This document shows, one piece after another, positions 26,785-35,887 of a stretch of 64,000 bases of DNA (its first letter is position 1; each line of letters opens with the position of its first letter). A model generated the notes under the pieces. It saw only the letters and a program-made list of their open reading frames with translations. It did no database searches and was not told the DNA's origin. The position numbers were made by a program, and so were the translations under genes. This DNA comes from Melioribacteraceae bacterium. Lineage in GTDB: Bacteria; Bacteroidota; Ignavibacteria; Ignavibacteriales; Melioribacteraceae. The stretch lies in the NCBI GenBank assembly GCA_035362835.1, contig DAOSDY010000001.1:434001-498000 (forward strand), read 5' to 3'.

Positions 26785-28071
26785 TCAATCGAGGTTTTCT
26801 TTAATACTGACTATGAATAATTGTCTGGTACCATCTTCTACAACTCCCGGTACTAAGAGGGCATCGCTTGTTCTATTCCATCTTGGTGCAGGATCCACCC
26901 TCAAATCACCATTATTATCTTCCATCGTTGGCATCTTAGGAGTCCGGACATGAAGCATATCCGAGCGCCTGAAAACCACATAAATATTTTCTCCATCTTT
27001 ATCGTTTTTGAGACTGACGGCTAACCATTTTCCGTCGGGTGATAACGAAGTATCACCTCCTGTTTTAGGAAGTATTTCGGGAGTTCCTATTTTACCGACG
27101 ATCTTCTTTTCCGGAATACTATAAATTATCTGATCCTTACCATGGCTTCCGATTATGCAGTCGTTTTCTATCCATTCGGGATGTCCTCCGTAATATGGAT
27201 GAGCTGTTAATTCAGAACCGTCCGGTTTTATTGTAAATGGATTGTTAACAGTTTTTTCGCGTGTTATGTAGCCTGCTCTTAAATAGAAGTAGATTAAGTC
27301 ATCTTCCCTATTCCATAAAGTATGATTGATAAATAGCTCATCTTTAGCCGCAGCGGGCACTTGATTTTTTAATGCTTCTGAAAGCTGCTTAAATGAAACC
27401 AGCAGTTTTTTTCCACCGGTATTCACATTAATTAAAAATACTCCGTCATTATCCGGAGCTTGAATTCCAGTTGTCCAATCGAAAGCGCCGGGATATCCTG
27501 TTACAGTACGAAGACGTGCGAGTCTGCCGTAATTTATGCCGAGAAAATAGCCTCCGTTCTGGGCGACGCCGGAATTACCAACCGGAGTATCATCAAACTT
27601 AAATTCTCTTATCCTTTTCCTTTTCTCAATATCATATAGAACCGCAAAGACGTGATTATTACTGGTGTCCCTGTCATTGAAAAAGAACTGAGTTTCCGGC
27701 GCTTCGGGATTCCAATAGAGCATTGTCCCCTGCTGAAAATTCCATGCATATGTCCTGTCAACTGGAATAAGTTTATAGTTGTCTTTGGTATCGATAAGAT
27801 TAATTACTGCCGCATCAGTCGGTGCCGGCATATGATCCCGGAACGGGACTTCAAGTGAAACGATGTATCTTCCGGATTTATTCCACGGGATTGTCTGAAC
27901 ATGTCCGATATATCCGAAGAAATGGTTTTGTGGACCAAAAGTAATCTGTTCCACGTTTGCACTTAATTGTTGTGCAGAGACTTGTGTTATAATCGGAATG
28001 ATAGTAATCAGAATAATAAAAAATATTTTAACCTGACAAAATCTATCATAAGCCTTTCCCATTTTTTTCAT
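26785..28071 (-). CDS. Exported WD40/TolB-type beta-propeller, divergent PL22-like relative
   Basis: The start is ATG 28071 (428 residues): AGGG lies 8 nt upstream, and the signal peptide (VKIFFIILITIIPIITQVSAQ) follows. The propeller shares landmarks with the proteins at 56486 and 57842: VPFRDHMPAPTDAAVINL against LPFQDRMPVMGDLAEVCII, WNFQQGTMLYW against WGFQTGTNVQW, and GGHPEW against GGHPNW. The later histidine motif of those paralogues (RLDGHPVW) reads DPAPRW here, so a possible metal or catalytic histidine is missing. It may therefore bind rather than cut. Oligogalacturonate-lyase-like origin is inferred from fold and setting. Confidence 0.6.
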   Translation of the reverse strand: MKKMGKAYDRFCQVKIFFIILITIIPIITQVSAQQLSANVEQITFGPQNHFFGYIGHVQTIPWNKSGRYIVSLEVPFRDHMPAPTDAAVINLIDTKDNYKLIPVDRTYAWNFQQGTMLYWNPEAPETQFFFNDRDTSNNHVFAVLYDIEKRKRIREFKFDDTPVGNSGVAQNGGYFLGINYGRLARLRTVTGYPGAFDWTTGIQAPDNDGVFLINVNTGGKKLLVSFKQLSEALKNQVPAAAKDELFINHTLWNREDDLIYFYLRAGYITREKTVNNPFTIKPDGSELTAHPYYGGHPEWIENDCIIGSHGKDQIIYSIPEKKIVGKIGTPEILPKTGGDTSLSPDGKWLAVSLKNDKDGENIYVVFRRSDMLHVRTPKMPTMEDNNGDLRVDPAPRWNRTSDALLVPGVVEDGTRQLFIVSIKENLD

Positions 28072-28110
28072 ATTAATTACCCTTATCATTGATAGAATAT
28101 TTGCTGTATA

Positions 28111-29430
28111 TCATTTCTTTTCTATTAAGACATAAACATTGCCGTTACCGTCACCGTCCGCGTTGAATATAACGTTATTCGTTCCAGCAATGAAGGTATT
28201 ATGGACATCTCTGTTTTCTGTCCCCGGAAAAGTTGCTCCATGCACAAACATTCTTTCAGCAACAAATTTTCCGTCTTCAATTCTCCAGAACTTGAGACAA
28301 GGATCTATAGGAGAACCGGTACCTACAAAAATTGTTGAATTATAATTGGCGCTCATATCATTATCTTGAACTTTTTCAAATTCATAATTCTTATCCTCAT
28401 TGATATCATAATAACCGAACCAGTATTTGGGATTCTTACCTTTAAGTTTTTTCAAATAACAGGCTTTGGAACCATCGGGCGACCAGAACGGGTGCGAAAC
28501 CCCTTCCCCTTCTCCCTTAGCTTCGATAATTTTTTTATCCACTTTTTCATCGAGCGACATGTAGTAGAATCTCTTGTTATCCTCTATTTCCTTCCTTACA
28601 TAAATTACACCGGGGACTTTACCTGAAGTACTCAAATTGACATGACTCAACTGCTGTCCTGGTCTGGTGATTTCTTTAACGACATTTCCGTCAATATCAA
28701 CAAATATCATTTTGCTTACTTCAACATTCCCCTTTTCGCCTTTAATTGCTGTTATTGCAATAATACTTCCGTCTGCATTTGCCGTAAGTGAATTACCGAC
28801 TTTGAAACCTTCAGGCATTCTGTAGAATTCTTTGTCTTCAAAAGTTTTCAAATTTACTTTATGAAGAATTGCGTTCTTCTTATCGTAATAAATGATTTCA
28901 TTCCTCTTTACGGCACAGATGTCTCCATGCCCGTCATCCTTAATGGTATTCGGGAAATCTGTTACCTGTGTTATTTCTCCATTGTCCAGATTGCAATAAA
29001 AGATATTCCAGGTGCCCGTTCTGTTAGAAACAAATGCTACGGCATTGAGATCAGGGTAATATGAATCTGTTGTCAAATAAAATTTTGAATCCTCCGCAGG
29101 ACTAGTAGTTAGCTGCAATACTTTGAAATTAGGATTCAGAGCTGGGAATTCTTTCCATTCCGGCGGATATTTTTTCCCAACAAATCCTTTCTCATATTTT
29201 ACGGGCGGATTCATAGCAATAAGCTCTTCAATGGTTTTTTTGCCGGCGGATTTCTTTGCCTTTTTCTGCTCCAGGTTTTCTACTTTTTCTGTTTTCGACT
29301 TTTTTTCTTTTTTCTGAATCTTTTGATCAATATTCTCCTGATCACGAGTTACCGGTTTTATGTTAACTGAAGTAATAAAAACCAAAATCAGTATCATCGA
29401 AAAGGCGGATATCAGTTTATTATTTAACAT
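28111..29430 (-). CDS. Exported beta-propeller, candidate PL22-type oligogalacturonate lyase
   Basis: The start is ATG 29430 (439 residues), with AGGAG 5 nt upstream. A signal segment (KLISAFSMILILVFITSV) is followed by a lysine/glutamate-rich low-complexity linker (about 35-70). The propeller then shows TolB-like blades (FVSNRTGTWNIFYCNL, NGEITQVTDFP, FWSPDGSKACYLKKL). Histidines recur in positions that recall the manganese site of PL22 lyases: QLSHVNLS, GVSHPFW, FVHGATF and RDVHNTF. PL22 enzymes split unsaturated or saturated digalacturonate by beta-elimination. The setting supports this, but the acid-rich linker and low similarity leave room for a binding protein. Confidence 0.6.
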   Translation of the reverse strand: MLNNKLISAFSMILILVFITSVNIKPVTRDQENIDQKIQKKEKKSKTEKVENLEQKKAKKSAGKKTIEELIAMNPPVKYEKGFVGKKYPPEWKEFPALNPNFKVLQLTTSPAEDSKFYLTTDSYYPDLNAVAFVSNRTGTWNIFYCNLDNGEITQVTDFPNTIKDDGHGDICAVKRNEIIYYDKKNAILHKVNLKTFEDKEFYRMPEGFKVGNSLTANADGSIIAITAIKGEKGNVEVSKMIFVDIDGNVVKEITRPGQQLSHVNLSTSGKVPGVIYVRKEIEDNKRFYYMSLDEKVDKKIIEAKGEGEGVSHPFWSPDGSKACYLKKLKGKNPKYWFGYYDINEDKNYEFEKVQDNDMSANYNSTIFVGTGSPIDPCLKFWRIEDGKFVAERMFVHGATFPGTENRDVHNTFIAGTNNVIFNADGDGNGNVYVLIEKK

Positions 29431-29508
29431 TTCTTCTCCTGAATTTTTTAAGAATAAAACCACTCTATTTTGTTTAATTGATTAATAACCAAATCAAAGA
29501 GATTCTTA

Positions 29509-30891
29509 TCAAAGCTTTACCGAATATGGTTTACTGGTAAGACCAGAATATTCTTTTGTCACAATGTTGTATCCGGTGACATCAGGATTATATTCAGTTA
29601 CCAATTTTGTTCCGGTTAGATCAACCGACCCGATTAATTCTGCTTTCCCATTTTTATGAATGCTGTAAACTATACATTCTTTCAGCTCAACCTTATCCGG
29701 ATTCTGCCATTCAATAATCATTTTATCCGATTCCCTTTTTGCAGAAGCGTTCTTCACACTTTCTGGAAGTTTAACGAGCGATACGAATACATGGGGATGA
29801 TCCATTCCAAATTTGCTCGAATTATATATTACTTTAGTTGCATCCGGTGAAAGTTGAGGATGCGGATGCCCCGCGGAATATTTATCCCCCTCCCTGTCAT
29901 CGAATTCACTTTCATGCTCAACTATGTTCCTAATTTCTCCTGTCTCATAATTAACAACACATATCCAGCCTGGATATAAACTTTTCTTTTTGTTCTCGGG
30001 ATCTTTTTCTACATCAGTTACAATATATTTTCCATCCGGCGACCAACTGAGATGATGATTAGTTAGCTGCGGAAATGACTTTACTACCGTTCCATTAGTA
30101 TCGAGAACAAGCAGGCCCCTTGACCCGTTGTAAGTTCCGTAAAAGCAAAAGTTATTTCCGCCAAGCCGCCAGTTAGGACTTGTTGAAGCGCCCTGGTAAA
30201 CCTGACGTTTTTGCTTGGTTTGGGGATCTACAAGCCACGATGTTTTAGGTAAGAGTAGTTTACCGGACCGGTTCACAAACACAGTAAGATCTGGCGATGT
30301 AGTAAAACGTACGCGGTGAAGCGGTACGTCCATCGGAATTTTTATGCTTTCTCCTTTACTGAGGGAATAAATTTCCATTACCGAATTTGCCTGGTCTTTC
30401 GGCGCAAGAAGAAGATGATCACCATCAGGATGAGTCGGAGAAATTTCGGTAATATAATTTTCAGTAGTATAGATTATTTTATCTTCTCCCGATTCCACAT
30501 TGAATTGATGTACCCGTGTAATATCCTTTTTATATGTTAGAAAATAAAGTATGGCGGGTTTCTTCTTATCCCATTCAAGTTTACCTTTCGGCTGCTCAGG
30601 GAATTTTATGAGAGTCGGTGTTGAGTTTAGGTTAGTGCTTATATAAAATTTCCCTTTCCTCCCCATGAATAGAGCTTTTGAGCCGTTGCAGTTATAAACA
30701 GGAATATCTGTATACTGATGGTTCGCAAAGTCCAGTCCTTTGGAGATCTGCCATGTTTTGCCTACATATAGCGAATCCTCCTGCTGGGCAATCGCTGCAC
30801 TATTAATAAGCAGTACTGAAAGGAATGTCGAAAGCAATGAGCTGAATATTCCCGAGATACTTTTTTTACGATAAGGGTTACTGATGTTCAT
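29509..30891 (-). CDS. Exported beta-propeller of unknown function (paralogue 1)
   Basis: The start is ATG 30891 (460 residues), with AAGGA 6 nt upstream. A signal peptide (SSLLSTFLSVLLINSAAIAQ) is followed by a TolB/WD40-like propeller: YVGKTWQISKGLDFANHQYT, HPDGDHLLLAPKDQ, VPLHRVRFT, HLSWSPDGKYIVTDVE and HPQLSPDATKVIYNSSKFG. A C-terminal FN3-like strand module has MIIEWQNPDKVELKE and GYNIVTKEYSGL. It is closely similar throughout to its upstream neighbour at 30912, so the two arose by tandem duplication. Repeated HP and PLHR motifs suggest a PL22-related active site, but no assignment is safe. It probably acts in the periplasm on pectic oligosaccharides. Confidence 0.7.
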   Translation of the reverse strand: MNISNPYRKKSISGIFSSLLSTFLSVLLINSAAIAQQEDSLYVGKTWQISKGLDFANHQYTDIPVYNCNGSKALFMGRKGKFYISTNLNSTPTLIKFPEQPKGKLEWDKKKPAILYFLTYKKDITRVHQFNVESGEDKIIYTTENYITEISPTHPDGDHLLLAPKDQANSVMEIYSLSKGESIKIPMDVPLHRVRFTTSPDLTVFVNRSGKLLLPKTSWLVDPQTKQKRQVYQGASTSPNWRLGGNNFCFYGTYNGSRGLLVLDTNGTVVKSFPQLTNHHLSWSPDGKYIVTDVEKDPENKKKSLYPGWICVVNYETGEIRNIVEHESEFDDREGDKYSAGHPHPQLSPDATKVIYNSSKFGMDHPHVFVSLVKLPESVKNASAKRESDKMIIEWQNPDKVELKECIVYSIHKNGKAELIGSVDLTGTKLVTEYNPDVTGYNIVTKEYSGLTSKPYSVKL

Positions 30892-30911
30892 TTGATTTCC
30901 TTTATATATGA

Positions 30912-32273
30912 TCAAAGTTTTATTAAACATGGTTTACTGGCCAGACCAGAATACTCTTTCGTTACAATGTTGTATCCGGTGACATCAGGATTATATTCTG
31001 TTACCAATTTTGTGCCGGGTAAATTAACCGACCCGGTTAATTCTATTTTCCCATTTTTATGAATACTATAAACAATAGATTCCTTCAGTTCAGCGCTCTC
31101 CGGTATCTGCCATTCAATAATTACTTTTTGCGCTTCCCTTTTTGCTACAGCACTCTTAACACTCTCGGGATGTTTTACAAATGAAACAAATACCTGCGGA
31201 TGATCGATTCCGAGTTTTGTAGAATTGTAAATTACTTTGGTCCCATCCGGTGAGAGTTGGGCTTTAGGGTAACCCGCATCATATTTTTCACCGTCGGTAT
31301 TTTCGTACTTAGTTCCGTGGCGTACTATTTTATTAATTTCACCAGTATCATAGTTAAGAATACATATCCATCCGGAATATTTGCTTTTCCGTTTGTTTGC
31401 TGGATCATCTTCTACATCAGTAACAATATATTTCCCATCGGGCGACCAGCTGAGGAGGTGGCCAATAATTTCAGGAAATGATTTTACCACAGATCCGGTC
31501 GTATCAATTACCAGCAGCGCGCGTCCTCCGTTAAATTCCCCACGGCAGCAAAAAAGTTCGCCGCCAATTCTCCAATTCGGACTGCCCGAAGATCCGCTGT
31601 AAATCTCCTTTTTTGTTTTAGTAAGGGGATCAACAAGCCAGGAAGTTTTTATCTTGTTAAGTTTAGAAGAACGATTAACAAACACAGAAAGTTTATTCTG
31701 GGATTTAGTAAACCTCACACGATGAAGCGGAACGTCCATGGGAATTTTAATACTCACATCAGTTTTAAGAGAATAGATTTCCATTACAGACTCGCTCTGA
31801 TCCTTAGGAGCCAGCAATAAATGTTCTCCATCGGGATGAGCCGGCGCTATTTCCGATATGAAATTAACGGTGGAATAAATCTCTCTCTCTTCGCCTGTTG
31901 TCAGATTTAGTAAGTTTATTACTGAGTTAGAATTTTTGCTACTCAGGTAATAGAGAAGATCCGGGTTTTTGCTATCCCACTGAACTCTGCCTTTGGGTTT
32001 ATTTTTGAATTCAATTTTTACAGGAGACGAATCCAGACTTTTTGAATAATAATAGTTTCCTTTATCATCCATAATAAGCGCCAGAGATCCATTACTATTA
32101 TAAACCGGAATGTCGGTATACTGATGATTGGCAAATTCCAGTCCTTTTGATATTTGCCAAGTTTTTCCCACATATAGAGAATCATCACTCTGAGAAAATA
32201 CTGTCGCATTAAAGACAAAATGCAGCATTAGAGTGACGAGTAACCCGCACGCATACTTAGTACATTTTTTCAT
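30912..32273 (-). CDS. Exported beta-propeller of unknown function (paralogue 2)
   Basis: The start is ATG 32273 (453 residues), giving a clean signal peptide (YACGLLVTLMLHFVFNATVFSQ); an upstream ATG at 32303 is possible. Propeller and FN3-like C-terminal motifs match the neighbour at 29509 (YVGKTWQISKGLEFANHQYT, HPDGEHLLLAPKDQ, VPLHRVRFT, LLSWSPDGKYIVTD, GYNIVTKEYSGL). One change is notable: HHLSWSPDG in the neighbour reads HLLSWSPDG here, and HPQLSPD reads YPKAQLSPD. If these histidines are catalytic, the two paralogues may differ in activity. The gap to the next gene is 20 nt, so they are co-transcribed. Confidence 0.7.
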   Translation of the reverse strand: MKKCTKYACGLLVTLMLHFVFNATVFSQSDDSLYVGKTWQISKGLEFANHQYTDIPVYNSNGSLALIMDDKGNYYYSKSLDSSPVKIEFKNKPKGRVQWDSKNPDLLYYLSSKNSNSVINLLNLTTGEEREIYSTVNFISEIAPAHPDGEHLLLAPKDQSESVMEIYSLKTDVSIKIPMDVPLHRVRFTKSQNKLSVFVNRSSKLNKIKTSWLVDPLTKTKKEIYSGSSGSPNWRIGGELFCCRGEFNGGRALLVIDTTGSVVKSFPEIIGHLLSWSPDGKYIVTDVEDDPANKRKSKYSGWICILNYDTGEINKIVRHGTKYENTDGEKYDAGYPKAQLSPDGTKVIYNSTKLGIDHPQVFVSFVKHPESVKSAVAKREAQKVIIEWQIPESAELKESIVYSIHKNGKIELTGSVNLPGTKLVTEYNPDVTGYNIVTKEYSGLASKPCLIKL

Positions 32274-32321
32274 GTAAGTTCCGTTTCCTAAAATCACAGG
32301 CAACCTTGTAAATAGTTAAAT

Positions 32322-33632
32322 TTATTTCCTTTTTTTCATGCAGCAACTTTTAAATTTCGAACCGCTTCCGCACGGACAATCTTCATTTCTTCCGGTATTA
32401 AAGCTGGGGAATCCGGCATCTTTTTCGCGCGCCCATTCCATTACAATAGCCGGCGATCTGCGGTTATGCAGCTCATTTGCCATTATTTTCATATAAGGAT
32501 TTATATAATGGAAAAAGTTTTTATATCCTTCACAGAGATAGTTGAGGCCTTCTTCTCCTTCGGGTGTTTTTATGAATCGGTGCTTCGGGCATTCACCATT
32601 GCATGCAAATCTCACATCGCATTGAAGACAATATTTCGGAAGCTTATCCGCTTTATCCATACCGAATTTAATTTCCTGAGGTGAATCGACGAGTGACGCA
32701 AGTGAAGCTTCCATTATATTGCCAAGTCTATTTTCGGGATAGACAAAATGGTCGCATGAGTAAATATCTCCGTTATGTTCTATAGCCATTGCTCTTCCGC
32801 AGGTTTTATTGAAAACGCAGAGCGATTGTGTTTTTCCGAACCAGCTTTCGAGAGCAACCTCGAATATCTGTACGAATTGTTTTCCGACATCATTCCTTAT
32901 CCATTCATCGAAGACCGCATTAAGGAATTTTCCGTACTGAAGGGATTCCACAGACCAGTCGGCAAGCTCAGAATCTCCGGAATAATCCGGAGAAATAAGT
33001 TCAAGACTATCATTGGTAACTGCAGAGGCTTTTCTCTCTACGATAGGAATAAACTGCATATAAACGCTTCCAATCTCTTTCAGAAAATTATAAACCTCCA
33101 GCGGTTTATATGCATTGATCCTGTTTATGCAGGTAAGAGTATTGAATTCAACACCGTGCTTCTTCAAAAATTCCAGACCATTCATCACCTCATCAAATGT
33201 AGGTTTCTTATTCTTATGAACTCTATAGTAGTCATGGAGTTCAGCCGGTCCGTCTACCGAAAGCCCGATGAGAAAATTATTCTTGGCAAAAAAGTCCGCC
33301 CATTCATCATTAAGCAAAACACCGTTAGTCTGAAGCGAATTGTTGATTTTTTTTCCGTCAGCATATTTATTCTGAATTTCAATCACCCTTCTAAAATAAT
33401 CGACACCCAGCATGGTTGGCTCGCCCCCCTGCCATCCGAAATTGATTTCCGGAACTGTCTGGACTTCGATATACTGCCTTATGAAATTATCAAGAACTTC
33501 ATCACTCATTTTCCAATCTTTCGAATCCGGGAATAATTTCTCCTTTTCCAGATAGAAACAGTATGTACAATCAAGATTGCAAATAGGTCCAATTGGTTTT
33601 GCAAGAAGATGAAAGGAATCAGAAAATTTCAT
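32322..33632 (-). CDS. Anaerobic sulfatase-maturating radical SAM enzyme with C-terminal SEC-C motif
   Basis: A 436-residue cytoplasmic enzyme of the anSME family. The radical-SAM cluster motif is CNLDCTYC (Cys18, Cys22, Cys25), followed by EINFGWQGGEPTMLG and the SPASM-type cysteines (CVFNKTCGRAMAIEHNGDIYSC, split here as CVFNKTC and YSCDHF; later YCLQCDVRFACNGECPKHRF) for two auxiliary [4Fe-4S] clusters. It converts the active-site Cys or Ser of sulfatases to formylglycine before export. The two Cys-type sulfatases at 36903 and 38431 are its obvious clients. The last 25 residues (NEDCPCGSGSKFKSCC) are a SEC-C zinc motif, an addition to the catalytic core that might bind the nascent sulfatase or the Sec/Tat machinery. 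Confidence 0.95.
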   Translation of the reverse strand: MKFSDSFHLLAKPIGPICNLDCTYCFYLEKEKLFPDSKDWKMSDEVLDNFIRQYIEVQTVPEINFGWQGGEPTMLGVDYFRRVIEIQNKYADGKKINNSLQTNGVLLNDEWADFFAKNNFLIGLSVDGPAELHDYYRVHKNKKPTFDEVMNGLEFLKKHGVEFNTLTCINRINAYKPLEVYNFLKEIGSVYMQFIPIVERKASAVTNDSLELISPDYSGDSELADWSVESLQYGKFLNAVFDEWIRNDVGKQFVQIFEVALESWFGKTQSLCVFNKTCGRAMAIEHNGDIYSCDHFVYPENRLGNIMEASLASLVDSPQEIKFGMDKADKLPKYCLQCDVRFACNGECPKHRFIKTPEGEEGLNYLCEGYKNFFHYINPYMKIMANELHNRRSPAIVMEWAREKDAGFPSFNTGRNEDCPCGSGSKFKSCCMKKRK

Positions 33633-33685
33633 TTTATAATCTTTCTATATTATTATGTAATTACAAAACAGCATTCTTCGCAGCA

Positions 33686-34519
33686 TTATTTAATTTTTTC
33701 AATACTCGTTACTTTAAGATTGGCGTATTCGGCAACAAGAGGCGCCATCTGGCGGAATCCTATCTTACCTCCGCCTAGTACCGGTCCAAGAGTCTTTCCG
33801 TCATCAGTCCACTCAAAAATTGAAAGCTCATTAATAAAAAACTCAACAACCGGACCAGCTTTAACAACTCTAATCTGATAAGGACCATTAGCAAATTCAA
33901 CACATGGAATCGGATCGGCTCCCTGAGTAACTATAACATGTCCGTAACTTTTCCTGAGATTGCTGAGCTGAAAATCTCTTTCCTTCGGATTTCGTCTGAA
34001 ATAAGAAACATGATGTGCATTAATGTCGCCATGATGATACTGTTTGTAATCGCCGGAACGGCTCTTTAGAGATTTATCAAAAATATCTTCACCGTTTCGT
34101 CCCTTAGCAGCAAAAAACATAATGCACAAACCGGGTTCCTTGATCGGCCAGAAATCCCAGGAGACTGCGATATTGTCGGGAAAATCCTTTGGGCACCAGT
34201 AGACATAATTAGCTTTCTGTTTAAGAGAGGGATCGAGAAGATTCTGCATTCTCATTCTACCTTCGTTAAACGTGATTTCAGCCTGGCCTTCGAGCACAAA
34301 ATCCGCGACGTCTGACTGGCTTTTCAAAGGATTATCATATAGAGCTTTCAGTTCTTTATATTTTTTAAAGTATACCTTCTCTGTAAGCGGGTCCTTTTCA
34401 TCATCCGGCAAATAAATTGCCGAAGAGTCTGCTGCAAATCCGAGTTTACTCAGTCCTATTGTACCGGCGGCAGCTCCCGCGAGTTTAAAAAGATTTCTTC
34501 GAGTAAGATAGAAATTCAT
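33686..34519 (-). CDS. Exported DUF1961-type protein
   Basis: A 277-residue protein with a twin-arginine-type signal (TRRNLFKLAGAAAGTIGLSKLGFA). The body resembles DUF1961, a concanavalin-like jelly-roll family: WCPKDFPDNIAVSWDFWPIKEPGLCIMFFAAKG, here seen in two parts, then HHGDINAHHVSYFRR, GPYQIRVVKAGPVVEFFIN and GGGKIGFRQMAPLVAEYANL. DUF1961 proteins occur in pectin and other polysaccharide loci; the catalytic or binding role is not established to my knowledge. Several histidines (HHGD, HHVSY) could form a metal site. Its ATG overlaps the TAA of the GH105 gene by one base (TAATG), so the two are translationally coupled and probably act on the same oligosaccharide. Confidence 0.75.
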   Translation of the reverse strand: MNFYLTRRNLFKLAGAAAGTIGLSKLGFAADSSAIYLPDDEKDPLTEKVYFKKYKELKALYDNPLKSQSDVADFVLEGQAEITFNEGRMRMQNLLDPSLKQKANYVYWCPKDFPDNIAVSWDFWPIKEPGLCIMFFAAKGRNGEDIFDKSLKSRSGDYKQYHHGDINAHHVSYFRRNPKERDFQLSNLRKSYGHVIVTQGADPIPCVEFANGPYQIRVVKAGPVVEFFINELSIFEWTDDGKTLGPVLGGGKIGFRQMAPLVAEYANLKVTSIEKIK

Positions 34520-35886
34520 TATTCACCTCTCTTTATTTCGCCTTTCAATCTGTACATAATTGTCTTATTGAAATTCACATCGTATTTCGGATTATTCATA
34601 AGCCGTATCATTTCAGCTCCCGCAAGGATAACAGGTCCGTAACCATGCATGGCATAAACGCTGGTAGGACGGTTGAAATAATAGACATTATCGTTTGCGA
34701 AAGTTGTTCCAATGCATGTGCCTTCAACCTGTCCGTTCGGAAGAACTGTTGTAGCAACCGCATTCCATCCGGCAATCGCGACCGGCGCATAAGTATAATC
34801 AATCCATCCTTCATTAATTCCACGTGTTATTGCAAACACAAACATCGCAGTACCTGAGGTTTCCAAATATGTTTTTTCTTTATCCAGCATCTGATACCAG
34901 AAACCGGTTCCGTCCTGAAGATTTGCAAGCTGCTGTGTAACAAGATTCAGGTAATCAACCACTTTGTCTCTTCCCTTATAGTTCTCCGGTAAAACAGAAA
35001 GCAATTCTGCCATAGCCATCATTGCCCAACCGTTGGCACGGCTCCAATAGAACTTGGGATCATATTTTGATTCACGTGCGTTCCAGCCATGATCATAAAG
35101 GTTTTTATTTGTATCGAACAGGTATTTCGACATCTGGAGGACCTGTTTAACAGCATCATCCCAATATTTTTTATCTCCAGTCAGCTTTCCCATCTGAGCT
35201 AAAAAAGGAATCGACATATAGAAGTCGTCTGTCCATAACGAAACAGCCTGGGGTCTTTCTCTTGCGAGAGTTCCATCTTCAAGTCTGAATTGTTTATTGG
35301 TAATATAATTTGCGACGGTATCTATCATATCGCGGTAGCGCTGGTCCGGATTTTTTCCATAAGTCTTTATAAGCGCCGCCCCGATTGAGCCGCAATGATC
35401 CAGAGCCGCCATGTGCATCATTTGTCCGAACTGTTCCTTTCTTGCCCTAAATTTTTTGTCGATTTTTCTGAAATAAGGGAGATGATCGAAAACAAAATTG
35501 TAATTTTTAATTGCGTAATCGAGGTAGGATTTATCTCCGGTTACCTCAGTAGCAAGGTTCATACCTGAATATACAACACCCATTGTATAGGACCATTGAG
35601 TTAATTCACCCTTACTAAGATCTATCTGCGCGTTCTGATTAGGTTCAGAAAAATCAGTAATTGTCTCTCCAGTTTTTGAATCTATTATTCTGTATGGAGT
35701 TGATTCCACAAAATAATTTTTAACTCTGTCGATTACTTCCTTAATTTCTGCCGGCTTGGGAATTAAATAAGGAATAGGATACTCAGCTTCTGATTCATTG
35801 GGAATTACAGAAGCTTTTTTGTTTTGCGCAATACCTGCTCCATAGATTAATACTATGCAAATAATTAATAAGAACTTACCTCTCAT
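34519..35886 (-). CDS. GH105 unsaturated rhamnogalacturonyl/uronyl hydrolase
   Basis: A 455-residue exported enzyme with signal peptide (KFLLIICIVLIYGAGIAQ). The alpha/alpha-barrel motifs of GH88/GH105 are clear: GVVYSGMNLATEVTGDKSYL, DHCGSIGAALIKTYG, LWTDDFYMSIPFLAQMGKLT, DHGWNAR, FYWSRANGWAMMAMAELL and LETSGTAMFVFAITRGI. Aspartates in DHCG and WTDD match the usual catalytic and water-binding positions. These enzymes remove the 4,5-unsaturated uronic acid that lyases leave at oligosaccharide ends, so this one should act after the PL1, PL10 and PL11-like enzymes here. The gap to the phosphoesterase gene is 1 nt, and it is coupled to DUF1961 by TAATG. Confidence 0.92.
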   Translation of the reverse strand: MRGKFLLIICIVLIYGAGIAQNKKASVIPNESEAEYPIPYLIPKPAEIKEVIDRVKNYFVESTPYRIIDSKTGETITDFSEPNQNAQIDLSKGELTQWSYTMGVVYSGMNLATEVTGDKSYLDYAIKNYNFVFDHLPYFRKIDKKFRARKEQFGQMMHMAALDHCGSIGAALIKTYGKNPDQRYRDMIDTVANYITNKQFRLEDGTLARERPQAVSLWTDDFYMSIPFLAQMGKLTGDKKYWDDAVKQVLQMSKYLFDTNKNLYDHGWNARESKYDPKFYWSRANGWAMMAMAELLSVLPENYKGRDKVVDYLNLVTQQLANLQDGTGFWYQMLDKEKTYLETSGTAMFVFAITRGINEGWIDYTYAPVAIAGWNAVATTVLPNGQVEGTCIGTTFANDNVYYFNRPTSVYAMHGYGPVILAGAEMIRLMNNPKYDVNFNKTIMYRLKGEIKRGE

Positions 35887-35887
35887 A

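Noticed and set aside
32775..33536. 253-codon open frame on the plus strand
   Set aside because: It lies wholly antisense to the sulfatase maturase, whose cluster motifs are intact; the product is low in recognisable motifs and has no ribosome site. It is a shadow frame.
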